Below, in pieces: positions 7,470-13,888 of a stretch of DNA of 22,544 bases (its first letter is position 1; each line of letters begins with the position of its first letter). Source of the DNA: CAZDVQ01 sp964508975 (GTDB lineage Bacteria > Bacteroidota > Bacteroidia > Chitinophagales > Saprospiraceae); assembly GCA_964508975.1 (NCBI GenBank), contig CAZDVQ010000069.1:1-22544 (forward strand), in the 5' to 3' direction. A program made the translations under genes and the position numbers. The notes beneath the pieces are model-generated. The model worked only from the letters and a program-made list of their open reading frames with translations. It searched no databases and had not been told where the DNA came from.

Positions 7470-8230
7470 TACGCGTTGAAAATATCACCAAGTCGTTTGA
7501 TGAGCAGCAAGTGCTCAAGGGCGTATCTGTAACCTTCGAGCAAGGCAAAACCAACCTGATTATCGGGAAGAGTGGTGCCGGCAAAACGGTATTTTTGAAA
7601 TTGTTGGTAGGCTTATTTTTGCCTACTTCAGGCGATATCTGGTACGGCGACATAAATTTTACGGCGCTGAGCCACAAGGAGCGCAAGGCTATCCGGGCTA
7701 AAATGGGCATGTTGTTCCAAGGTTCTGCTTTGTTCGACTCTATGAGCGTGGAGGAAAACGTGCGCTTCCCCCTCGATATGTTTACCAACTTGACCAAGAA
7801 GGAAAAAGATATGCGCGTGACTGAAACCCTGGAGCGTGTTGAACTGGTTGGTGCAGGAAAGCGATACCCCTCCGAGTGTAGTGGTGGTATGCAAAAACGG
7901 GTGGGTATTGCCCGGGCTATTATCCTGAAACCACAATTCCTGTTCTGCGATGAGCCTAACTCGGGCCTCGACCCTACAACGGCCCTGACCATCGACGAGC
8001 TGATTCGCGAGATTACCGTAGAGAATAATATGACCACGGTGATTAACACCCACGATATGAACTCGGTGATGGAAATAGGTGAAAAAATCACTTTCCTACA
8101 CATGGGTAAATTAGCCTGGGTAGGTTCACGGCATGAAGTATTGGCTAGCGACAACGAGCTGATGCAAGACTTTATATTCGCCTCGCCATTCTTACAACGC
8201 CTTCGCGACCAAGCTTTGGGTAAAATCTAG
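7466..8230 (+). CDS. mlaF: MlaF-type ABC transporter ATP-binding protein
   Basis: The 254-residue ATPase partners the MlaE permease encoded just upstream. The Walker A motif is GKSGAGKT (34-41), the Q-loop lies in MLFQGSALFD (83-92), the signature SGGMQKRVGIAR spans 139-150, Walker B is FLFCDEPNSGLDP (158-170) and the H-loop His196 is in INTHDM. The GSALFDSMSVEENV segment after the Q-loop is characteristic of MlaF rather than other ABC ATPases. The gene ends 27 bp from the convergent DUF3667 gene, with no obvious terminator hairpin between them. Confidence 0.93.
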   Translation: MIRVENITKSFDEQQVLKGVSVTFEQGKTNLIIGKSGAGKTVFLKLLVGLFLPTSGDIWYGDINFTALSHKERKAIRAKMGMLFQGSALFDSMSVEENVRFPLDMFTNLTKKEKDMRVTETLERVELVGAGKRYPSECSGGMQKRVGIARAIILKPQFLFCDEPNSGLDPTTALTIDELIREITVENNMTTVINTHDMNSVMEIGEKITFLHMGKLAWVGSRHEVLASDNELMQDFIFASPFLQRLRDQALGKI

Positions 8231-8257
8231 TGCTTGTTTGTGCGGTAGTTGGGCTGC

Positions 8258-9208
8258 CTAAAAGATGAACATACTTACAAATACGTTGACGAAGAAGCCT
8301 GTAATGAAAATCAGGCCGTAAATCAACATGAAAAGTACATATTTAAGGGCTGTCTTTCCGAGGGATTGCTTGTAAACCTTGTACATGGCCACGGCAAAGT
8401 ATAGCATGACAAGCCCAAAAATGATCATCCAAAAAATTGACTTTAGCAAGAATACCCCTATGCAGCCCACGATGAACAAAAATGCATGGAAGTGCATGGT
8501 AAATATCAGGTGGTCGACATAGTAGAATTCCCTGCGCCGGAAATACAACAGCTTTAAGATAGCTGCCATGATGGGTACCATGAGTAAGAACAAGGTAGAA
8601 AGCCTGGCCATAGAACCCCCAAATGCACCACCTGGGTCGTGGTAGGTTTTGTAGGTGCGTTTGGCCATCATGCGTTGGTACCAGTTTTTTTCGTCGAGCT
8701 TGTAGTGCTTAGACAAGGTCTCGAAATCCATGCTGTCGATATCGACGGCGGCAATTTTCATCCCGTTCAGCTCCACAGAATCGGCAAGATCGAAGCCATT
8801 GTTGAGATCCGCTTCCCTGTCCGCTTCAATCTTTGTACCACCCGTTGATACTTCAACACTAAAGTTGACAGAATCGCCGAAGCCTTCGCTCAAGTCAGGT
8901 ATGACAAGCGTCCCAAAAAACAAGAAAAATATAAACGAGAAGAACAAAAACAAACGCACGGGCGGTACATAGCTTTGCCTGCGGCCCCGGATATACTCGT
9001 TGGTCAAGAAGCCAGGGTTAAACAACAAGGGTTTCATGGTGCGGAACACCTTCGAGTCGAAAGCAAATGAATTATCGAAAAAATCGTAAATCATTTGCCC
9101 TAGGGTGGGCTTATGCTTTTGCACTTTTTGACCACATTGGTGGCAATATTGGTCGTTCGGGTATAACTCCGTATCGCAGTTTAGGCACTTATGTTTTTCG
9201 GCAGACAT
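8258..9208 (-). CDS. DUF3667 membrane protein with N-terminal zinc ribbon
   Basis: The 316-residue protein opens with a zinc-ribbon knuckle pair (Cys8, Cys11, Cys22, Cys25; CLNC and CHQC). Next comes a conserved soluble stretch with FFDNSFAFDSKVFRTMKPLL and YIRGRRQSYVPPVRLFLF. A membrane helix at about 85-105 precedes a polar periplasmic or cytosolic loop of about 95 residues, followed by four hydrophobic segments to the C-terminus. This is the layout of DUF3667, common in Bacteroidota and without known function. It is a single gene between the mlaF 3' end and a 458-bp repeat-rich gap. Confidence 0.8.
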   Translation of the reverse strand: MSAEKHKCLNCDTELYPNDQYCHQCGQKVQKHKPTLGQMIYDFFDNSFAFDSKVFRTMKPLLFNPGFLTNEYIRGRRQSYVPPVRLFLFFSFIFFLFFGTLVIPDLSEGFGDSVNFSVEVSTGGTKIEADREADLNNGFDLADSVELNGMKIAAVDIDSMDFETLSKHYKLDEKNWYQRMMAKRTYKTYHDPGGAFGGSMARLSTLFLLMVPIMAAILKLLYFRRREFYYVDHLIFTMHFHAFLFIVGCIGVFLLKSIFWMIIFGLVMLYFAVAMYKVYKQSLGKTALKYVLFMLIYGLIFITGFFVNVFVSMFIF

Positions 9209-9280
9209 GGCTTGGGAGGGTTTTCTGGGATAAAGATATTAATAAATCCGAAACGGTATAATGGGGGGCTGTGCCTTGTC

Positions 9281-9340
9281 CTAGCTGCGGGTTAAGCGCA
9301 GCGCAACCTGGGGTTTAGTACCACGGCAGAAAAAACGTGG
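9281..9340. other. Intergenic stretch with small decayed-looking hairpins
   Basis: This lies in the 458-bp gap between DUF3667 and tRNA-Cys. A short inverted repeat (GGTTAAGCGC paired with GCGCAACC, 9290-9308) and a 5-bp stem (CCACG/CGTGG, 9321-9340) are visible. They look like remains of a REP-type element, but there is no second copy in the window to confirm it. Confidence 0.25.
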
Positions 9341-9376
9341 CGGAGGTTCAGCCATAAGTAACTTATAACTCATTGG

Positions 9377-9549
9377 GTGCCTCACCCCGCCGCTTCGCGG
9401 CGACCCTCTCCCCTTAAACGCTCGTAAACTCGCGTGCGGAGAGGGTTATGAAGCTGTGCCAGGTGTGTAAGTCCCCTCTCCACAACACGCGTAGCGAGTG
9501 TCCGTGGAGAGGGGTGGCACGCACGCTAGTGCGTGACGGGGTGAGGCAC
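9377..9549 (+). repeat. Multi-hairpin repeat with GTGCCTCACCCCG termini, copy A
   Basis: The 173-bp element is bounded by 13-bp inverted ends (GTGCCTCACCCCG and CGGGGTGAGGCAC). Inside are four hairpins in order: CGCCGCTTCGCGGCG; a long stem closed by ACCCTCTCC/GGAGAGGGT; a stem CCCCTCTCCAC/GTGGAGAGGGG; and CACGCACGCTAGTGCGTG. Copy B at 19638-19809 is the same element in the opposite orientation. There is no coding capacity. Confidence 0.88.
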
Positions 9550-9628
9550 TATAAAAACTACAATCAATCATAGACATAGTTACAGTCCTTCACCCTACTC
9601 AACACCATCAATAGAGATTCAAAACAAA

Positions 9629-9660
9629 AAAGCCTACCAGTGAAATCACTAGTAGGCTTT
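9629..9660 (-). terminator. Terminator of tRNA-Cys
   Basis: A strong hairpin 7 bp after the tRNA 3' end pairs AAAGCCTAC.AGTGA with TCACT.GTAGGCTTT around a 2-base loop and runs into a T-tract on the minus strand. Confidence 0.8.
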
Positions 9661-9666
9661 ACTTTG

Positions 9667-9737
9667 AGGTCCCGAGCGGATTCGAACCGCTGTACGAGGT
9701 TTTGCAGACCTCTGCCTAGCCACTCGGCCACAGAACC
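9667..9737 (-). tRNA. tRNA-Cys (GCA)
   Basis: The 71-nt cloverleaf reads from the minus strand. The acceptor stem GGTTCTG pairs with CGGGACC (two G-U pairs), and the discriminator base is U, as expected for Cys. The anticodon stem GAGGT/ACCTC holds loop CTGCAAA with anticodon GCA. The T-arm contains GGTTCGAATCC. No CCA is encoded. A -7 box lies 12 bp upstream and a strong terminator 6 bp downstream, so it is transcribed alone. Confidence 0.96.
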
Positions 9738-9749
9738 ATTAAAGGACTG

Positions 9750-9757
9750 CAAATATA
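9750..9757 (-). promoter_or_regulatory. -7 box for tRNA-Cys
   Basis: TATATTTG on the minus strand fits TAnnTTTG and ends 12 bp before the tRNA 5' end. An ATTG at about the -33 position lies inside the stem of the upstream terminator. Confidence 0.5.
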
Positions 9758-9779
9758 CAGGTATAATTTTTAATAATGC

Positions 9780-9816
9780 AATAGCCTAGGCGAATATTTT
9801 ATCCACCTAGGCTATT
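9780..9816 (-). terminator. Terminator of the coiled-coil gene
   Basis: A perfect 11-bp inverted repeat (AATAGCCTAGG / CCTAGGCTATT) with a 15-base loop begins 12 bp after the stop codon of the gene at 9829-11097. It is followed by an AT-rich stretch on the minus strand. Confidence 0.75.
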
Positions 9817-9828
9817 ATTTTATACGTT

Positions 9829-11097
9829 TTATGCTTCTGCTTCGTCTTCGGCTGCTGGTTCAGCGTCGGTATTGTGTTGATTTACAGCAGATTCTGCAAC
9901 AGGTTCAGCGCTTTCGGTTACCGGTGTTTCTACCACGGTTTCTTGAATTTGAGCCTGTGCTTTTTCCAATTGTTCTTTGTTTTCGCTCAATTTAGCCTCT
10001 GCTTCAGCTTTGATGCGCTCTTCGGCCTGTGCTTTTGCTTGGTTGGTAGCTTGGCGTTTTTCGTCTTCTTTGATCAAGCGTTCTAGGCGTTTGCTGATTT
10101 GCTCGTGGGTTTTGCGCATATCGGCCAGTTTCTCTTTTTTAGAGTTGACCCTTTCGATAACCAGTTTATTCTTAGCCTCGCGCAATTGATTTTCGAGCTG
10201 TGTAGCAGGCGTGTAATTGGCTCCGCCCATCTCGCGTTCGTCGCGGGCAATGGATTGCTCCATCTTGCCGATGGCATCATCTAGGCCTTGGATGCGTTTT
10301 TCGAGGCGGTCGCGCTCAGAGTCCGCTTGGCCAAAGCGTTTGTCCTTGATATTTTTGAAGGCCAGGTCGATGCGGTCCCACAAGGCGTTGCGCACGTCGC
10401 GGCCTAGCTTGGCAGTACGGTACTCGTCTTGTAATTGGCGGAGTTGGTTAAAGGTGCGATTAAAGTCGCGGCCCGCTTCAATTTGGGCTTCAATCTCGCG
10501 CAAAACGCTATCAATCTTGTTGAAGTTTTCGGTGGCTTCTGCCTCGAACTTGTTGTCCATCTCGGTGCGGAAGGCTTTCATGCGGTCGAACAAACCGTTT
10601 GATACTTCGCGGAGTTGGCTGGCGTGCTCCTGGTAAATATTGCGTTCGCGGATTTGGCCTTGCACGCGTTCCCAGAAGGTTTTAAGCTCGTCCCAAAGGT
10701 TGCGGTCGTATGTGGTCAAGGCTTCGATGCGGTCTTTCAACACGTCCATCTCGCCGAGGTATGTTTTAAAAGCGTGGTTCGACAGTACGATAAACTGCCA
10801 TTCTTTTTTGGCCATGTCCAAGATACCAGCTTCGTCGGTGCTAAATCCAGCGGGTAGGATATCATCGGAGGCCGACAGTGGGCGCGATTCATGTTGAACT
10901 CCCTCGGGGAAGGCGTATTCTTTGCCCATGCGCCAATCGTCCATCAAGGATTTACGGAGCTCGTCGGTCGATACATCGGCAGGGAAAGTCCAAGATTCAA
11001 CTTTGTTTTCTTCGGGGCGAAGTTGCAGGGCAGTAAGGCTACGGTTTTCCTGTTCGTTCTGGGTGGTTTTAGTCCAAATGACAACGCGCGTTTTCAT
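9829..11097 (-). CDS. Coiled-coil protein with DUF349-like helical repeats
   Basis: The 422-residue protein has no signal peptide. Residues 1-100 are a mixed region. From about 120 to 260 there are helical repeats with regularly spaced tryptophans and Arg/Lys (YDRNLWDELKTFWERVQ, then GRDVRNALWDRIDLAFKNI) that resemble DUF349 modules. Residues 260-375 form a charged coiled coil, and the last 50 or so are acidic and Ala/Glu/Thr-rich, probably disordered. The function is unknown; DUF349 proteins are poorly characterised, and the match here is by eye. It has a good promoter (11186-11218) and its own terminator, so it is a single-gene unit. A MITE-like element separates it from gluQ. Confidence 0.65.
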   Translation of the reverse strand: MKTRVVIWTKTTQNEQENRSLTALQLRPEENKVESWTFPADVSTDELRKSLMDDWRMGKEYAFPEGVQHESRPLSASDDILPAGFSTDEAGILDMAKKEWQFIVLSNHAFKTYLGEMDVLKDRIEALTTYDRNLWDELKTFWERVQGQIRERNIYQEHASQLREVSNGLFDRMKAFRTEMDNKFEAEATENFNKIDSVLREIEAQIEAGRDFNRTFNQLRQLQDEYRTAKLGRDVRNALWDRIDLAFKNIKDKRFGQADSERDRLEKRIQGLDDAIGKMEQSIARDEREMGGANYTPATQLENQLREAKNKLVIERVNSKKEKLADMRKTHEQISKRLERLIKEDEKRQATNQAKAQAEERIKAEAEAKLSENKEQLEKAQAQIQETVVETPVTESAEPVAESAVNQHNTDAEPAAEDEAEA

Positions 11098-11185
11098 GTA
11101 AGCTAGCAGTTTGAATGACAGTCGGGGTAGTAAGTTCTAGTATAATTACAAATGATGGTTACAGGTGTAAGTACACTTTGCATTG

Positions 11186-11218
11186 CAAAAGTAAAAAAAA
11201 ACTGTAACTGTGTACAAA
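11186..11218 (-). promoter_or_regulatory. Complete Bacteroidota promoter for the coiled-coil gene
   Basis: On the minus strand TTTG (11215-11218) lies 21 bp ahead of TACTTTTG (11186-11193), a full match to the phylum -33/-7 consensus. This predicts a leader of about 80 bases. Confidence 0.65.
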
Positions 11219-11251
11219 AGCATCATTTTAAAGCAGCTAGGCCGTTTACTA

Positions 11252-11413
11252 AGAGTATGTTTGGATTTTGGGTTTCGAGGGAAAAACGAGCTATTTTTTG
11301 ATGAGGTTGCTTTAAAAAATGGGCGCATAGTAGAGCTACGTAACTATTTTTTAAAGCAAAAATCATCGGAAAAGAGCTGTTTTTCGACGGAAGCTAAAGT
11401 CCAAACATACTCT
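11252..11413. repeat. MITE-like hairpin element, copy 2 (complete)
   Basis: The 162-bp element is bounded by imperfect inverted repeats of about 40 bp (AGAGTATGTTTGGA outward, CATACTCT inward). An inner pair (GCTTTAAAAAAT / ATTTTTTAAAGC) makes nearly the whole unit one long hairpin. Taking the ends as GAG...CTC, both flanks are TAA, a possible 3-bp target duplication. Its right end provides bases of the gluQ stop codon. It fills the second half of the 314-bp gap; the first half is the leader and promoter of the coiled-coil gene. No transposase is encoded. Confidence 0.9.
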
Positions 11414-12305
11414 AACCTTTGGCTTGGAGCGCCGCCAAACAGTCGGCCAGACTAGGGTTTTCGCCAAGTTCCAAGTTAAGCCAGCGGGCTGCTTGGGCAA
11501 AAATAGCCGATTTATGTTGGCTGATATCATCGCTAAAAACCGCTTGGTCGCCTGCCGATTTAGATAATTTCTGCCCGTCGGGGTGGGTAATCAGGCCGTG
11601 GTGCCAAAAATTTACGGCTTGGAATGCACTGGCATTCAGCTCGTTGGCTAGCCAACATTGGGCAGCGCTGGAGGCCAGCAAATCCTCGCCCCGCACGATG
11701 TAGTCAATATTAAAGTATAGGTCATCGGCCAGGGAAACGAGTTGGTAGGCGGGGAGATTATCTTTTTTCCACAGCACGAAATCGGGCATGGCCGTGAACA
11801 AATCTACGTCCAGTGTGGGGCCTTGTGCCGAGGGAATGCTTATTGGGCAGGGCTCGGGCACCCTAGCCCGCCAGTTGCATTCTGTGGCTGAGGGTTTGGT
11901 TTGCGCACGGGCTGCCGCGGGAAACTGTCCTTCGGCCTGGAGGCTGCTAATGGCCTGCCTAGATAGGCCGCAAGGGTACAGCAGCTCGCGGGCTTGCAGC
12001 TCGCGCAGCATATCGTGGTACAAATCCAGGCGTTTGAGTTGCGACCAGTTGCGGGTAAAATCATCGGGGCCGCTGGGGCCTTCGTCGTAATCAATGCCCA
12101 GGAGGTCAATGGTCCTGAAAATATGGTCGAGGTATGCGGGCCTAAAGCGCTGGTTATCCACATCGTCGATGCGCAGCAGCAGGGAGCCGCCATCGCGCCG
12201 GGCCAAAAGCCAAGTGAGCACGAAGGAGCAAGCATTGCCAAAATGTAGATAGCCGCTAGGCGTGGGCGCAAGGCGTGTTTTCAAAACGGGGTAGGGTTTG
12301 AGCAT
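11412..12305 (-). CDS. gluQ: Glutamyl-Q tRNA(Asp) synthetase-like protein
   Basis: The 297-residue protein is the catalytic core of a glutamyl-tRNA synthetase without the anticodon-binding domain, as in GluQ (YadB), which charges queuosine of tRNA-Asp with glutamate. It has TRLAPTPSGYLHFGNA (10-25, with HFGN as the HIGH-type motif), LLRIDDVDNQR, a YIVRGEDLL block and QKLSKSAGDQ as the KMSKS-type motif. The zinc knuckle of the E. coli enzyme is not intact: only one Cys is seen in LLYPCGLSRQ. The start at 12305 is preferred over 12344 because a TAAATTTG promoter box lies between them. The TAG stop is completed by the end of the MITE-like element. It could instead be a divergent paralogue with another substrate. 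Confidence 0.82.
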   Translation of the reverse strand: MLKPYPVLKTRLAPTPSGYLHFGNACSFVLTWLLARRDGGSLLLRIDDVDNQRFRPAYLDHIFRTIDLLGIDYDEGPSGPDDFTRNWSQLKRLDLYHDMLRELQARELLYPCGLSRQAISSLQAEGQFPAAARAQTKPSATECNWRARVPEPCPISIPSAQGPTLDVDLFTAMPDFVLWKKDNLPAYQLVSLADDLYFNIDYIVRGEDLLASSAAQCWLANELNASAFQAVNFWHHGLITHPDGQKLSKSAGDQAVFSDDISQHKSAIFAQAARWLNLELGENPSLADCLAALQAKG

Positions 12306-12316
12306 CAAGTAGCGCA

Positions 12317-12324
12317 CAAATTTA
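12317..12324 (-). promoter_or_regulatory. -7 box for gluQ
   Basis: TAAATTTG on the minus strand fits TAnnTTTG and ends 12 bp before the ATG at 12305. This argues against the in-frame ATG at 12344. Confidence 0.45.
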
Positions 12325-12390
12325 CAGCTAAATATGTAATGCACGGTGAGCCTAAATCAGCACATGAACACATTGATCATTAGCACATTA

Positions 12391-12601
12391 ATTTGGGCGT
12401 TCCCCCGCGCGGATGCGCGGGGTCGCTACGTTGCGCGGTTCGCGCAGTCGCTACGCTCCTTTGCGGAGCCCTTCGGGGTTCGCTGTCGCTCGGCCCCTGC
12501 GGGTCTGGCGCGTTGCGCCACCGCTCCACATCGCTAACGCTGGAAACGGTGGCGGAGCCACCGTTTTCTAATGGTTAATTGTAAATGGTTAATTATTAAT
12601 G
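12391..12601 (+). repeat. GC-rich TTGGGCG intergenic repeat, copy 3
   Basis: The longest copy of the family opens TTTGGGCGTTCCCCCGCGC and has CTTCGGGGTTCGCTGTCGCT in the middle. It ends with AACGGTGGCGGAGCCACCGTT, a perfect-type hairpin, followed by the same AT-rich tail as copy 1. It is built from successive small hairpins. It occupies the first part of the 551-bp gap between gluQ and the alpha/beta hydrolase, whose promoters face away from each other. Confidence 0.78.
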
Positions 12602-12895
12602 GGTTAGGTAAGCCAGAAAACTATTCGGCCTAGCGATGTATGAACGCAGCGGTTTTGCGAAGCAAAAACGAATAATTGATAAATTGAGTAAATGATGAAT
12701 TGATTGGGGTTTTTGAATTTTTGCGTTTTTGATTTTTTGAGATTTAGCTTTTAGCAAAAACAGCCTTATGCAAAATTACCAACCTTCTCTCCCTCCCCGC
12801 AGGGAACTATCCCGCGCTTGAATTGTTTGAAGGAAGTTATGTGCTATCTGGGGCGATTGCAGCCCTTTGTAATGACCACTCCACAACCTTAAACC
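12602..12895. other. Non-coding remainder of the gluQ/hydrolase gap
   Basis: The stretch is AT-rich with a T-rich run (about 12705-12750). A small hairpin (GTTTTGC GAA GCAAAAAC, 12652-12669) is visible. No ORF or clear promoter box is seen ahead of the hydrolase start at 12896. Confidence 0.4.
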
Positions 12896-13780
12896 ATGAG
12901 CCAAACGATTAGAAAACGCCGTATATTCCGTTTCCGAAATATTTTGATCGGGTTTATCCTATTACTTTTTATCCTGGGTAACATGGGCTGTTTTACCTTC
13001 CGCAAGAGCGATAAAGCACAAACCAAGTTCATGCTTGAGCATGGGCAAGTAGCGCCGAGTTTCCACAATTTTGAGCTGCAAGGCCAAAAAATACACTATA
13101 CCCACCTGGGTGCCGATAGTTTGCCCCTGGTGATTCTGGTTCACGGCTCCCCGGGCTCATCGTCGGCCTGTTTGGATTACCTGGCCGATACAAGCCTGAG
13201 CAAAGTGGCACAACTAGTAACCTTAGATAGGCCCGGCTTTGGCTACTCGGCTTACGGTAAAGGCGACCCCAGCTTGGCAAATCAAGCCAAATACATTAAA
13301 TATATTATTGAGCAACATAAAGCGCCCAAGGTTATCTTGGTGGGGCATTCGCTGGGCGGACCAATTATTTTGCGGGTGGGTCTTGACTACCCCGAGCTGG
13401 TGGATGGCCTTATTGTAGTAGCTGGCTCGATGAACCCCGATTTAGAGCCCAGGGAAGCCTGGTTCAGGGTGCCTTTATCATGGAAAGCAATCAATTGGAT
13501 GGTGCCGGGCTCATTCAGGGCCTCGAACGACGAGATTTTGCCGCATCGCCAGGAGCTTCGGGATATGATTCCCTTGTACCCTAAACTGGTAACGCCTACA
13601 ACCGTGTTCCAAGGCACCGCCGACATGCTGGTTGACGCTAAAAATGCCGATTATGCCGAGGCTAAACTGGTAAATTGTAAAGCACTGGTAGTCAAACGGC
13701 TCGAAAAGGCCAACCACTTTATATTTTGGTCGAAACGCGACTTAATCACCGCCGAAATCAAGCGGATAATTGCGGGATAA
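12896..13780 (+). CDS. Membrane-anchored alpha/beta hydrolase
   Basis: The 294-residue protein has a basic N-terminus and one hydrophobic segment (about 14-32) ending NMGC. It is probably an inner-membrane anchor with the enzyme in the periplasm; a lipobox is possible but the -3 residue is poor. The alpha/beta-hydrolase core shows HGSPGSS (83-89, oxyanion region), the nucleophile elbow GHSLGG with Ser152, a likely acid Asp243 in GTADMLVD, and His274 in KANHFIFW. The substrate is unknown. It is a single gene just upstream of uppS on the same strand, but a separate promoter lies between them, so it need not be part of that operon. Confidence 0.82.
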   Translation: MSQTIRKRRIFRFRNILIGFILLLFILGNMGCFTFRKSDKAQTKFMLEHGQVAPSFHNFELQGQKIHYTHLGADSLPLVILVHGSPGSSSACLDYLADTSLSKVAQLVTLDRPGFGYSAYGKGDPSLANQAKYIKYIIEQHKAPKVILVGHSLGGPIILRVGLDYPELVDGLIVVAGSMNPDLEPREAWFRVPLSWKAINWMVPGSFRASNDEILPHRQELRDMIPLYPKLVTPTTVFQGTADMLVDAKNADYAEAKLVNCKALVVKRLEKANHFIFWSKRDLITAEIKRIIAG

Positions 13781-13840
13781 GGCCCCGATTGTCGGGCAGA
13801 AACAGCGGCTCATCTACTTTATTTATCATTTATAGTATAT

Positions 13841-13874
13841 TTTGTCCTTTCCCTTGAGAAAGTTCCTATTTTTG
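13841..13874 (+). promoter_or_regulatory. Promoter of uppS and the envelope block
   Basis: TTTG (13841-13844) and TATTTTTG (13867-13874) are 22 bp apart, a close match to the Bacteroidota consensus. The start of transcription should fall near 13880. This makes the ATG at 13889 the uppS start and rules out the in-frame GTG at 13874, whose first base is the last base of the box. Confidence 0.6.
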
Positions 13875-13888
13875 TGGACTTTTTCGAT

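Noticed and set aside
7462..8154. 230-codon open frame antisense to mlaF
   Set aside because: It is the shadow of a strongly conserved ABC ATPase gene; its composition is Ser/Arg-rich and no family motif is present.
9564..9752. Minus-strand open frame covering the tRNA-Cys
   Set aside because: It reads straight through a complete tRNA gene and its terminator.
11210..11455. Open frame running through MITE copy 2, with a similar one through copy 3 (within 19582-19962), giving related peptides
   Set aside because: The peptide similarity only reflects DNA identity of a palindromic repeat. Copy 3 has an extra base in the right arm that breaks the frame, and no start or upstream signal is conserved.
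12346..12578. Short arginine- and alanine-rich ORFs in the GC-rich block
   Set aside because: They come from a non-coding repeat that also occurs in other gaps, with no conserved frame between copies.
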